Source of the DNA: Sulfurimicrobium lacus
GTDB taxonomy: Bacteria; Pseudomonadota; Gammaproteobacteria; Burkholderiales; Sulfuricellaceae
Assembly (NCBI RefSeq): GCF_011764585.1
Contig: NZ_AP022853.1
Coordinates: forward strand, 2,885,501-2,949,500
Length of the DNA: 64,000 bases
Direction of reading: 5' to 3'
Shown here: positions 18,394-26,644 of the stretch, in pieces
Layout of the letters: each line of letters begins with the position of its first letter
Numbering within the stretch: position 1 is the stretch's first letter
The notes under the pieces: model-generated
What the model was told of the DNA's origin: nothing
What the model saw: the letters and a program-made list of their open reading frames with translations, nothing else
The model's database searches: none
Position numbers and translations under genes: made by a program

Positions 18394-21195
18394 ATGAACT
18401 GGAATTTTCCCACCTTAACGCGCCGCGCATTTCTGAAGACGGCTGGCGCAGGCGCGGCGGGCGTCGCCGGACTGGGCCTGCTGAAGCCGGCAGGACTGGC
18501 GGGCGTGGCCGAAGCGGCGGACGGCGAGAGCAAGGTCGTGGAGGAGCAGACCTGCAGCATCTGCAACTTCTGCTCCTCGCTGTGCAACATCCGTGTCACC
18601 ACCCGCGTCGAGGGCGGCATCAAACGCATCGTCAAGATCGACGGCAACCCCGACTCCACCCTCAACCGCGGCAAGATCTGCGCGCGCGGCCAGGCTGGAC
18701 TGCGCCAGACTTACGACACCGACCGGCTGAAAACACCGCTGATCCGGGTGGAAGGTTCAAAGCGCGGCGAGATGAAATTCCGCGCCGCCTCGTGGGAAGA
18801 AGCCTACGCCTACATCGCGAAGCGGCAGAAGGATGCCAACATCCAGCCCTGGGAATGGACCATGGTGGGGGGATGGACCTCATGCGTGTTCTACATGAAC
18901 TGGGCGGTGCCTTTCGCTCTTGCCAACAGCATCCCGAACATCATCGCCTCGCCCATGCAGGCTTGCGTTACCAACGGCCATCTGGGCACGGATACGGTGA
19001 CCGGCAACTTCAACGTTCACGACGAGATCCTGCCCGATTTCGACAACGCCAAGTACATCCTGTTCATCGCCAACAACGCCTCGATCGGCGCGGTGTCGAC
19101 CTGCCGCATGGTGCGCTTCGCCCAGGGGCGCAAGAACGGCGCCAAGGTGGTGGCCATCGATCCGCGGCAGTCCGAGACCGCGTCCAAGGCGGACGAATGG
19201 ATCTCCATCCGGCCCGGCACAGACCTGGACTTCCTGCTGGCCATGCTCAAGACCATGCTCGAAGAGGGTCTCTACGACGCCGATTTCCTGCGCCAGCATT
19301 CCAACATGCCCTTCCTGGCCTACAAGGACGAGAAGGGCCTGCTGCACCTGGCACTCGACGCCAAGGGACAACCCCGCGTGGTGCAGGAACGCAGCTCGGA
19401 AATTCGTACCGTACCGGCCTATACCAACGCCAACGGCATGGACGTGGACGGTCGCCCGTGTTACCCGGCGCTCCACGCACCCGACGGGCTGATGCTGGAC
19501 GGGCACCCGGTGATGACCGTGCTCCAGGCGCAACTCGAAGAGGTTCGGGCCTGCACCCCGGAATGGGCGGAGAACACCACCGGCATCTCCGCCGCCACCA
19601 TTCGGCGCATCGCGCGCGAGTTCGGTGGCGCGCGTCCCGCCATCATCGATCCCGGCTGGCATGGCGGCCGTTACGGCAACATCATCATGATGCGCCGGGT
19701 CCAAGCCATGATTCAGGCGCTGACGGGCGGCATAGACAAGCCCGGCGGCTGGATCATGAGCGGCGAGGTGCACAAGAAGCAGGCAAATACCATCAAGGCC
19801 AAGCAGGAAGGCAAGGAAATCGGGCCGCCGCTCACCAGCATAGTCGGCTTGCCCTTTGCCAAACTGGTCATCGATGTTTTCTCGGACGGCAAGAATTTCA
19901 GCCACGGCAAGCCCGGCTGGTCCTGGGCCTACACCGAACAGGAACGGGCTGCGGGACGACCTTATGTGATGCTGCCGGTGCTGGCGGACGTGGGTTTCAA
20001 GGAATCGGTCGAGGGCACGCTCAACTACAAGGGCGAGCCCTACAACACCCGCGCGGTACTGCTTAACGCCGCCAATCCTGTGCGCCATTACTACCCCGAC
20101 TCCCGCTGGAAGGAGATTCTTTCCCACAAGAACATGGAGCTGGTCATCGCCATCGATGTATTGCCGTGCGACAGCACCATGTATGCGGACGTGATCCTGC
20201 CCAACTCCACCTACCTGGAGCGCGGCGAACCCAATATTTACGCCAACGGGGTGAATCACGATTTGGCGTTCGCTACGCGCTATCCGGCCATCGACCCCTT
20301 GTACGATACGCGCGAGACGACCGATATCTTGTTCAAGATGACGGAAATCATCAGCGGCAAGACCGACGCCCTCATGGATACCGTTGAAAAACTGACCGGG
20401 CTGAACGCTGCCTCGGTCAAGAAGCATCTGGCCCAGAACAGCAAAAATGGGGCGAAAAACCCTATTTCCGCCGCATACCGCGATGTCGCCTTCGAACTGG
20501 CTGCCGAGGAGGCGGGCATTACCGTGAAGCAACTCGATACGGTGCTGCGGGACAAGGGGGTGCTCATCCTGGAAACCAAGGACAAGCTGCTGGAAAAATA
20601 CGCCATGCCCCGGAAACTGCCGATGCCCAGCGGAAGCGGTCGGGTTGAGTTTTACTCCAGTCTGTTCGACGGCCTGCGTGGCATGGGTGGCACGGCACCG
20701 CAATTCAACGTGCTCGCCACGCACATCCCGACGGAATGCCGGAAAGGCGCTTCTTCCGGCAGTTTGGCGGATGACGAATTTTACTTTACCTACGGCAAGG
20801 CTCCCACGGTGTCGTATGCCTCCACCAACAACAACAATCCGGTGCTGGCTGCCATCAACCAGTTCAAGAAGGACATCTACACCCATATCTGGGTGCATCC
20901 GGCGCGTGCGGCGTTTCTCGGCATCCGGGATGGGGACCCGATTTCCATCACGAACTCGAAAACCGGCCAGAGCGCGAACGGTCATGTCCACCTCACTCGG
21001 CTTATTCACCGCGAGGCAGTGTTTTCCTACTCCGGTTTCGGCGCGGAGAACCCGGCGCTGACCCGTGCCGTAGGAGTAGGCACCGCCACCAACAAGCTGG
21101 TTCCCTACGAGCTTGAACCCGTAACCGGTGGTTTTCGTACCCAGGAGTTCACCGTGCGCATCAAGAAGATTGAAGGAAAAGGAGTACAGGCATGA
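18394..21195 (+). CDS. Tat-exported molybdopterin oxidoreductase, polysulfide/thiosulfate reductase-like catalytic subunit
   Basis: A 933-residue molybdoenzyme of the DMSO reductase superfamily. A Tat signal (TRRAFLKTAGAG, residues 9-20) sends it to the periplasm. A [4Fe-4S] site follows: CNFCSSLC near 57-64 with the fourth cysteine at 96 (GKICARG). The presumed molybdenum ligand is Cys about 191 in QACVTNGHLG, which places it with the Cys-ligated polysulfide/thiosulfate/tetrathionate/arsenate reductase clade. Later blocks include HGGRYGN, ILPNSTYLERGEPN and the C-terminal pterin domain. With the ferredoxin and NrfD subunits it forms a complex iron-sulfur molybdoenzyme linked to quinone. The substrate cannot be read from sequence; a sulfur oxyanion or polysulfide is most likely. 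Confidence 0.9.
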   Translation: MNWNFPTLTRRAFLKTAGAGAAGVAGLGLLKPAGLAGVAEAADGESKVVEEQTCSICNFCSSLCNIRVTTRVEGGIKRIVKIDGNPDSTLNRGKICARGQAGLRQTYDTDRLKTPLIRVEGSKRGEMKFRAASWEEAYAYIAKRQKDANIQPWEWTMVGGWTSCVFYMNWAVPFALANSIPNIIASPMQACVTNGHLGTDTVTGNFNVHDEILPDFDNAKYILFIANNASIGAVSTCRMVRFAQGRKNGAKVVAIDPRQSETASKADEWISIRPGTDLDFLLAMLKTMLEEGLYDADFLRQHSNMPFLAYKDEKGLLHLALDAKGQPRVVQERSSEIRTVPAYTNANGMDVDGRPCYPALHAPDGLMLDGHPVMTVLQAQLEEVRACTPEWAENTTGISAATIRRIAREFGGARPAIIDPGWHGGRYGNIIMMRRVQAMIQALTGGIDKPGGWIMSGEVHKKQANTIKAKQEGKEIGPPLTSIVGLPFAKLVIDVFSDGKNFSHGKPGWSWAYTEQERAAGRPYVMLPVLADVGFKESVEGTLNYKGEPYNTRAVLLNAANPVRHYYPDSRWKEILSHKNMELVIAIDVLPCDSTMYADVILPNSTYLERGEPNIYANGVNHDLAFATRYPAIDPLYDTRETTDILFKMTEIISGKTDALMDTVEKLTGLNAASVKKHLAQNSKNGAKNPISAAYRDVAFELAAEEAGITVKQLDTVLRDKGVLILETKDKLLEKYAMPRKLPMPSGSGRVEFYSSLFDGLRGMGGTAPQFNVLATHIPTECRKGASSGSLADDEFYFTYGKAPTVSYASTNNNNPVLAAINQFKKDIYTHIWVHPARAAFLGIRDGDPISITNSKTGQSANGHVHLTRLIHREAVFSYSGFGAENPALTRAVGVGTATNKLVPYELEPVTGGFRTQEFTVRIKKIEGKGVQA

Positions 21196-21803
21196 CCCGC
21201 TACGCGATGGTGATTGATCTGAATACCTGCGTCGGCTGCAATGCGTGCATGGCGGCCTGCTCGATGGAGAACCAGACGCCGGTATGGAAAGGCGCCTGGC
21301 GCACTTATGTGCACGAAAAGGAAATCGGCGTGGCCGAGCAGGTGCGGCGGCGCTTTTTCCCGCGCCTGTGCAACCACTGCGACAACCCGCCGTGCCTCAC
21401 GGTGTGCCCCACCGGCGCCACTTACCAGCGCGACGACGGCATCGTGCTGATCGACCCGGAGCGCTGCATGGGCTGCCGCGCCTGCGCCATGGCCTGCCCC
21501 TACGACGCGCGCTACGAGGTGACCTACGACGACATCCGCGTCGGCAAGGAATTCTACGGCGAGTTGCAGCGCACCAGCCCGAGCATGGACAAATGCTCGT
21601 TCTGCGCCCACCGCGTGGACAAGGGCCAGAAGCCGGCCTGCGTCGAAACCTGCGTCGGCTCGGCGCGCCAGTTCGGCGACCTGGACAACCCCTCCGACCC
21701 GGTGGCGCAACTGGTGGCGAGCGGCGTTGCCCAGCCGCTCATGCCGCACCTCGGCACACGGCCCAACGTGTACTACATCGACGACATGAAGCGGAAAGGC
21801 TGA
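21192..21803 (+). CDS. 4Fe-4S electron transfer subunit of the molybdoenzyme
   Basis: A 203-residue subunit of the DmsB/PhsB/PsrB type. Four cysteine groups for four [4Fe-4S] clusters are visible: CVGCNACMAACSMEN, CNHCDNPPCLTVCPTGA, CMGCRACAMACPYDAR and CSFCAHRVDKGQKPACVETC. It has no signal of its own, as expected for a partner exported with the Tat-bearing catalytic subunit. Its ATG overlaps the stop of the catalytic gene (ATGA), a sign of translational coupling. It would carry electrons between the molybdenum centre and the membrane subunit. Confidence 0.94.
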   Translation: MTRYAMVIDLNTCVGCNACMAACSMENQTPVWKGAWRTYVHEKEIGVAEQVRRRFFPRLCNHCDNPPCLTVCPTGATYQRDDGIVLIDPERCMGCRACAMACPYDARYEVTYDDIRVGKEFYGELQRTSPSMDKCSFCAHRVDKGQKPACVETCVGSARQFGDLDNPSDPVAQLVASGVAQPLMPHLGTRPNVYYIDDMKRKG

Positions 21804-21806
21804 GCC

Positions 21807-22763
21807 ATGAATACCATGACCTACACGACGCAACACATCTGGACCTGGTGGATCGCCCTGTACCTGTTCTTCGGCGGCCTGGGCGCGGCGACCCTCACCA
21901 TCACCTTCCTCACCGACATGTACTGCCGCCCGCACCGCAAACTTGTTCTCTGGGGCGCGCTTTCCGGGGTGGTGCTGCTGGCGATCAGCTCTGCGGTGCT
22001 GTTCGGCCACCTGCTGCACCACACCGCGGTGATCTACGTACTCAACCCGCTGGTGTTCATCTTCAAGCCGGATTCATGGATCGCCTGGGGCACCCAGTTC
22101 ATCCTGTGGATGATGGTGTGGGGCATGCTCTACGCCCTGCCCTACATGCGCGAAACGCCGCTGTTCATGCGCATCCCGCTGGTGCGCTCCATCCTGCAGT
22201 GGCCGCTGGTGAGCTGGCTTTCCGCCTGCTGCATGAAGCGCCGCCGCATCGTGGGCTGGCTGGCGTCGATCAACGGCATCGGCACCGCGGTCTACACCGG
22301 CCTCTTGATCCAGTCCTTCCCCGCCGTGGCGCTGTGGCACAACCCCGGCGTGCCGCTGCTGTTCACGGTGTCAGCCTTCTCCACCGCCTTCGCCTACCTG
22401 CTGCTGCTCTTGAACATCTTCATCACCGACGAAAACGACCAGGACATCCGCCACCGCTACGAGCGCATGGACCTGATCCTGATCGCCACCGAGCTGGTGA
22501 TCCTGTTCAGTTTCTTCAATTACACCCTGTCAGGCTCGGAATCGGGCTACCGCTCGGCGCAACTGCTGTGGGGAGACTGGGGCTGGCTCATCGGCTTCAT
22601 CGGCTTCGGCCTGCTGGTGCCGTTCATGATCGAGCTCAGGGGCGTAACCAAAGGCTGGCGCGGCCGCTTCCCCACCGTGGCGGCGGCGGTGCTGGTGCTG
22701 ATGGGCGGCTACCTGCTGCGCCACTACTTCATGTACGCGGGGGTCTATGCCTACCCCTGGTGA
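21807..22763 (+). CDS. NrfD/PsrC-type membrane subunit of the molybdoenzyme
   Basis: A 318-residue integral membrane protein with eight to nine hydrophobic helices, beginning HIWTWWIALYLFFGGLGA, which is the typical NrfD/PsrC opening with a Gly-rich first helix. Such subunits anchor the complex and exchange electrons with quinone. It starts three bases after the iron-sulfur gene and overlaps the next gene by 17 bases. Conserved acidic residues in helices (ITDENDQD, FNYTLSGSESGY) may belong to the quinone or proton pathway; this is an inference from the family. Confidence 0.92.
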   Translation: MNTMTYTTQHIWTWWIALYLFFGGLGAATLTITFLTDMYCRPHRKLVLWGALSGVVLLAISSAVLFGHLLHHTAVIYVLNPLVFIFKPDSWIAWGTQFILWMMVWGMLYALPYMRETPLFMRIPLVRSILQWPLVSWLSACCMKRRRIVGWLASINGIGTAVYTGLLIQSFPAVALWHNPGVPLLFTVSAFSTAFAYLLLLLNIFITDENDQDIRHRYERMDLILIATELVILFSFFNYTLSGSESGYRSAQLLWGDWGWLIGFIGFGLLVPFMIELRGVTKGWRGRFPTVAAAVLVLMGGYLLRHYFMYAGVYAYPW

Positions 22764-23298
22764 ACGCCTGCGCCTGCTCGGCGCCTTGCTGGCGGCGCCG
22801 GTGGCGGAATCGCGCGAACTGCTGGAAGATTTTTCCGCCCATCACGGATGGCTGGCGGCGCCCCTCGAGGAACTCGCCGCCACCTCGCTTGAGGAATGGC
22901 AGGCGGAGCATACGCGCCTGTTCGTCAACGGCCATCCGCGCACCGTTTGCCCGCCCTTCCAATCCGCCTGGCTCGACGGCATGATGCCCGGTCCCGCGAC
23001 CGCCGCGGTGGCCGGACTGTACCGCAGGCTCGGGCTGGAGGAAGATGGCATTTCGCCCGATTTTCTCGGCACCATGCTGGAATGCGCCGCACACCTCGAA
23101 GAATCGCTGGGCGAACCAGGGCAGGGCGAGCAAGTTCAGGCCGTGCAAGTTCAGGCCGTGAAAGACGCGCTGTGGCAGGAACACCTCGGCCGCTGGCTGC
23201 CGCAATTCACCCAGGCGCTGCGCGACGAGAGCCGCCTGGCGCTCTACCGCGTGCTGGGCGGCCAGCTCGCCGCCGTGTGCGGAGAAAACTGTGCCTGA
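22747..23298 (+). CDS. TorD/DmsD-like molybdoenzyme chaperone
   Basis: A 183-residue, largely helical protein. The pattern RLRLLGALLAAPVAESRELLEDF near the start and LEEWQAEHTRLFVNG near residue 48 matches the TorD family, whose members bind Tat signals and help insert the molybdenum cofactor before export. Its place in the operon fits that role for the Tat-exported catalytic subunit. The gene contains an exact 15-base tandem duplication at 23131-23160, giving the duplicated peptide QVQAV. It overlaps both neighbours (17 bases upstream, 8 downstream). Confidence 0.85.
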   Translation: MPTPGERLRLLGALLAAPVAESRELLEDFSAHHGWLAAPLEELAATSLEEWQAEHTRLFVNGHPRTVCPPFQSAWLDGMMPGPATAAVAGLYRRLGLEEDGISPDFLGTMLECAAHLEESLGEPGQGEQVQAVQVQAVKDALWQEHLGRWLPQFTQALRDESRLALYRVLGGQLAAVCGENCA

Positions 23299-23857
23299 GC
23301 CAGCCTGGGAAGTGGGCGACGCCTTCCTGCACGACGACCAGGCCGTGGCCACGGCCGTCAGCCAGTGCTTCGAGGAAATCTACCGGCGCCAGTTCCACGA
23401 CGAATGGCTGGTGAACCACGATTTGCCCATCGAAGTACGCGCTTTCCGCCGCATGGAAGGCTGGTGCGTGTTCCTGCTGCTCACGCCGTGGATGATGTCG
23501 CGGCTGTTCATCGCCGAACGCGACCCGGGCATCGCCATACCCCCCGACTGGAGCGCCGAGCAGCGCGCCCACGCCCCCTACGAGGTCATCGGCCCGGCGC
23601 TGTCGTTCACGCTGCTCGGCAATGCCCAGCAGGCGCATCTCAACCACACCCCGATGCTGGGGCACTACCTGGTGCAGCCGCTGGTCCAGTCGATGGAGCG
23701 CTTCGCCGGCGCCGACGACGTGTTCGCGGCCTGGAACGACGTCATCCGCACCCGCAACCGCGTCATGGAAGAACAGAAGCGCGAATGCGGCTGGCAGAAG
23801 GAAGTTTCAAGGCGCGAGTTCTTCGCAAGGCTGGTGCGGGGAAAGCCGGCGACGTAG
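23291..23857 (+). CDS. HybE-family (hydrogenase chaperone-like) protein in the molybdoenzyme operon
   Basis: A 188-residue protein starting at GTG and overlapping the TorD-like gene. The core FEEIYRRQFHD, then EVRAFRRMEGWCVFLLLTPW with MMSRLFIA, and later LSFTLLGNAQQA with a helical end around VQSMERF resemble HybE, the E. coli hydrogenase-2 protein that proofreads the Tat signal of the small subunit. No hydrogenase gene is in the window, so it more likely serves as a second chaperone for this molybdoenzyme (inference). A C-terminal SRREFFARLVRG is an odd twin-arginine-like string. The TAG stop falls inside a palindromic repeat, so the end may be non-native. Confidence 0.75.
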   Translation: MPEPAWEVGDAFLHDDQAVATAVSQCFEEIYRRQFHDEWLVNHDLPIEVRAFRRMEGWCVFLLLTPWMMSRLFIAERDPGIAIPPDWSAEQRAHAPYEVIGPALSFTLLGNAQQAHLNHTPMLGHYLVQPLVQSMERFAGADDVFAAWNDVIRTRNRVMEEQKRECGWQKEVSRREFFARLVRGKPAT

Positions 23858-23990
23858 GGCGTCAATAACCGCAAGGGTCATGCCCGCCAAGAGAGTACCG
23901 CCTTGCGGTGATCTTGGCGCCATAAGCGAAGCGCATTGCGCCGGCTTCACAACACGCGGCGCAATGCCCGTTGGTTATTGCGCCCTACGT
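23852..23990. repeat. 139-bp palindromic repeat (GTAGGGCG...CGCCCTAC)
   Basis: The arms ACGTAGGGCG and CGCCCTACGT are perfect complements at the ends and extend inward as CAATAACC/GGTTATTG after one extra base. The centre holds further partial symmetry (GCGCATTGCGCC, GGCGCAATGCCC). The left arm contains the stop codon of the HybE-like gene; the right arm abuts the next gene's stop. No transposase frame. It may also act as a two-way terminator between the convergent genes. Confidence 0.75.
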
Positions 23991-23993
23991 TTG

Positions 23994-24329
23994 TTATGAC
24001 TCATCCCCGCCCGTTGTCCCGGACGATTCCTGGTAAGCATCGGCGATACGTTCGGCAAGAACGGAGCCAATGGCGTGAAGCGCATCGTGGCGAGTGAGTC
24101 CGTCCTCCAACAAGCGCTGCAAGGTGTCGCGGACAATCGCCTGATCGTCCATTGCCAACTGGTTTTCCACAACGGCATGGATGGCGGCATGCAAAGCGCG
24201 CGCGCTCTTGGGCAGGGGAATTCTCGCCTCGCGGTGAAATGCCTCGACGAGTTGAATCCGTTCACCTTCATCGAGAGCCAGCCATTCCGCTGGATCGGGT
24301 GTCACTTCAGGGTCATAACGGTCGATCAT
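23994..24329 (-). CDS. Conserved-looking hypothetical protein, helical
   Basis: A 111-residue acidic protein that I cannot name with confidence. It is predicted all-helical, with ALHAAIHAVVENQLAMDD in the middle and LTRHDALHAIGSVLAERIADAY near the end; the spaced histidines and the ENQLA pattern recall small uncharacterised proteobacterial families. The sequence has normal codon use and starts at ATG. It converges on the molybdoenzyme operon across the palindromic repeat and is divergent from prkA. Confidence 0.6.
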   Translation of the reverse strand: MIDRYDPEVTPDPAEWLALDEGERIQLVEAFHREARIPLPKSARALHAAIHAVVENQLAMDDQAIVRDTLQRLLEDGLTRHDALHAIGSVLAERIADAYQESSGTTGGDES

Positions 24330-24709
24330 TGCATTACATTCCTAAAACAGTTAACGAAGGTGGAAAAACGCGTTTCCACAGGGGTTGGCCGGTTAAAACA
24401 CTATTTCGCTCGAAGATCCATTTCCCACGCATACTGACTTCATACGATGGTTTTGTCATCTTGGGATTTGCCATGGGCAGGTTGCTTGGCCTCCAAATAA
24501 CGGCGTGGAAACGACAGACGGTTAGCTCATGCCGACGGGCGGCCTGGCCGATTTACCCGAAAAACGAGACATGGCGTATATTTCAGACTAAGTCCAGGGA
24601 ACATATTGCGTTCCCTGGCAGTCTGACTTGTTAGATTGGCCGCTGCGCCCTTCACAGGCGCAAAGCGCGCCGGTCACGCCGACGGTGACACTTATGGGGA
24701 GGAAGTGCC
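24330..24709. other. 380-base leader region upstream of prkA
   Basis: No protein frame of convincing quality is present; composition is more AT-rich than the genes. It must hold the prkA promoter and that of the divergent small gene. The striking feature is the extended hairpin at 24584-24625. No -24/-12 promoter with correct spacing was found, although E. coli yeaGH is sigma-54 dependent. Confidence 0.5.
24584..24625 (+). promoter_or_regulatory. Extended hairpin in the prkA leader
   Basis: CCAGGGAAC and GTTCCCTGG pair perfectly over nine bases around a seven-base loop (24594-24618), and an outer six-base stem CAGACT/AGTCTG encloses them with a small internal loop. The structure ends 85 bases before the prkA start codon. 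It lacks a U-tract, so a terminator is unlikely; a leader-RNA structure or a protein-binding palindrome are both possible. Confidence 0.55.
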
Positions 24710-26632
24710 ATGAACATCTTCAGCCATTACGTATCCCACTACGAGGAAAGCAAGGAAGAGGAGTACTCACTCCAGGAATACCTCGATATCTGCAGGAAAG
24801 ACCCTTCCGCCTACGCTTCGGCGGCGGAAAGGATGCTGATGGCGATCGGCGAGCCGGAACTGGTGGACACGCGGAAAAATCCGCGCCTCTCCCGCATCTT
24901 CGCCAACAAGGTGATCAAGATCTATCCCGCCTTCAAGGAATTCTACGGGATGGAGGACTCCATCGAGCAGATCGTGTCCTACTTCAGGCACGCCGCGCAG
25001 GGGCTGGAGGAGAAGAAACAGATCCTCTACCTGCTGGGGCCGGTGGGCGGCGGCAAGTCCTCTCTGGCCGAGAAGCTCAAGTACCTGATGGAGAAAGTGC
25101 CGTTCTACGCCATCAAGGGCTCCCCGGTGCACGAATCGCCCCTCGGGCTGTTCTCCATGGAGGAGGACGGCGCGATCCTGGAGGAGGATTTCGGCATTCC
25201 CCGCCGCTACCTGAACAGCATCATGTCGCCCTGGGCGATGAAGCGGCTGCGCGAGTTCAACGGCGATATCACCAAGTTCACCGTGGTCAAGCTGCACCCC
25301 TCGGTGCTGCGCCAGATCGCGGTCTCCAAAACCGAGCCCGGCGACGAGAACAACCAGGACATTTCCTCGCTGGTGGGCAAGGTCGACATCCGCAAGCTGG
25401 AGGCCTACGCCCAGGACGATCCCGATGCCTACAGCTACTCCGGCGGGCTGTGCCTGGCCAACCAGGGGCTGCTGGAATTCGTCGAGATGTTCAAGGCGCC
25501 GATCAAGGTGCTGCACCCGCTGCTCACCGCCACCCAGGAGGCCAACTACAAGGGCACCGAGGGCTTCGGCGCGATCCCCTTCAACGGCATCGTGCTGGCC
25601 CACTCCAACGAGTCGGAATGGCTGGCGTTCAAGAACAACCGCAACAACGAGGCCTTCCTCGACCGCATCTACATCGTCAAGGTGCCCTACTGCCTGCGCG
25701 TCTCCGAGGAGGTCAAGATTTACGAGAAGCTGCTCGCCAACAGCTCGCTCGCCGAGGCGCCGTGCGCGCCCGACACCCTGCAGATGATGGCCCAGTTCGC
25801 GGTGCTGTCGCGCCTCAAGGAGCCGGAGAACTCCAACATCGTGTCCAAGATGCGGGTCTACGACGGCGAAAACCTCAAGGACACCGACCCCAAGGCCAAG
25901 TCCTACCAGGAATACCGCGACTATGCCGGGGTGGACGAAGGCATGACCGGGCTTTCCACGCGCTTCGCCTTCAAGATCCTGTCCAAGGTATTCAACTTCG
26001 ACAACAGCGAGATCGCCGCCAACCCGGTGCACCTGCTCTACGTGCTGGAGCAGCAGGTGGAGCGCGAGCAGTTCGCGCCCGAGGTGGAGGAGCGCTATCT
26101 TTCCTACCTCAAGGGTTTCCTCGTCACCCAGTACGTCGAGTTCATCGGCAAGGAAGTCCAGACCGCCTACCTGGAATCCTATTCCGAATATGGCCAGAAC
26201 ATCTTCGACCGCTACGTGACCTACGCCGACTTCTGGATCCAGGACCAGGAATACCGCGACCCGGACACCGGCGAGGTGTTCAACCGCTCCTCCCTCAACG
26301 AGGAACTGGAAAAGATCGAGAAGCCGGCGGGCATCAGCAACCCCAAGGACTTCCGCAACGAGATCGTCAATTTCGTGCTGCGCGCCCGCGCCCAGAACCA
26401 CGGCAAGAACCCGTCGTGGACCAGCTACGAGAAGCTGCGTTCGGTGATCGAGAAGAAGATGTTCTCCAACACCGAGGACCTGCTGCCGGTGATTTCCTTC
26501 AACGCCAAGGCTTCCGCCGACGACCAGAAGAAACACCAGGACTTCGTCAACCGCATGGAGGAGAAAGGATACACGCCGAAACAGGTACGCCTGTTGAGCG
26601 AGTGGTACCTGCGCGTGCGCAAGTCATCGTAG
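24710..26632 (+). CDS. prkA: PrkA/YeaG serine protein kinase-AAA+ protein
   Basis: A 640-residue protein of the PrkA family (YeaG in E. coli). The N-terminal AAA+ domain has Walker A GPVGGGKSS near residues 110-118; the C-terminal part is the PrkA kinase-like domain, ending with the typical VRLLSEWYLRVRKSS. It acts in the cytoplasm in stationary phase, starvation and stress; some PrkA proteins show protease rather than kinase activity, so the biochemical role is unsettled. GGGGAGGAAG precedes the ATG. It is first in the three-gene module with YeaH and SpoVR-like genes, found together in very many bacteria. Confidence 0.95.
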   Translation: MNIFSHYVSHYEESKEEEYSLQEYLDICRKDPSAYASAAERMLMAIGEPELVDTRKNPRLSRIFANKVIKIYPAFKEFYGMEDSIEQIVSYFRHAAQGLEEKKQILYLLGPVGGGKSSLAEKLKYLMEKVPFYAIKGSPVHESPLGLFSMEEDGAILEEDFGIPRRYLNSIMSPWAMKRLREFNGDITKFTVVKLHPSVLRQIAVSKTEPGDENNQDISSLVGKVDIRKLEAYAQDDPDAYSYSGGLCLANQGLLEFVEMFKAPIKVLHPLLTATQEANYKGTEGFGAIPFNGIVLAHSNESEWLAFKNNRNNEAFLDRIYIVKVPYCLRVSEEVKIYEKLLANSSLAEAPCAPDTLQMMAQFAVLSRLKEPENSNIVSKMRVYDGENLKDTDPKAKSYQEYRDYAGVDEGMTGLSTRFAFKILSKVFNFDNSEIAANPVHLLYVLEQQVEREQFAPEVEERYLSYLKGFLVTQYVEFIGKEVQTAYLESYSEYGQNIFDRYVTYADFWIQDQEYRDPDTGEVFNRSSLNEELEKIEKPAGISNPKDFRNEIVNFVLRARAQNHGKNPSWTSYEKLRSVIEKKMFSNTEDLLPVISFNAKASADDQKKHQDFVNRMEEKGYTPKQVRLLSEWYLRVRKSS

Positions 26633-26644
26633 CGGAGGCCTCTC

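Noticed and set aside
24460-24640. Sigma-54 promoter upstream of prkA
   Set aside because: TGGGCAGGTTGCT and TGGCAGTCTGACTTGTT look similar to the consensus but the GG to GC spacing is wrong in both.
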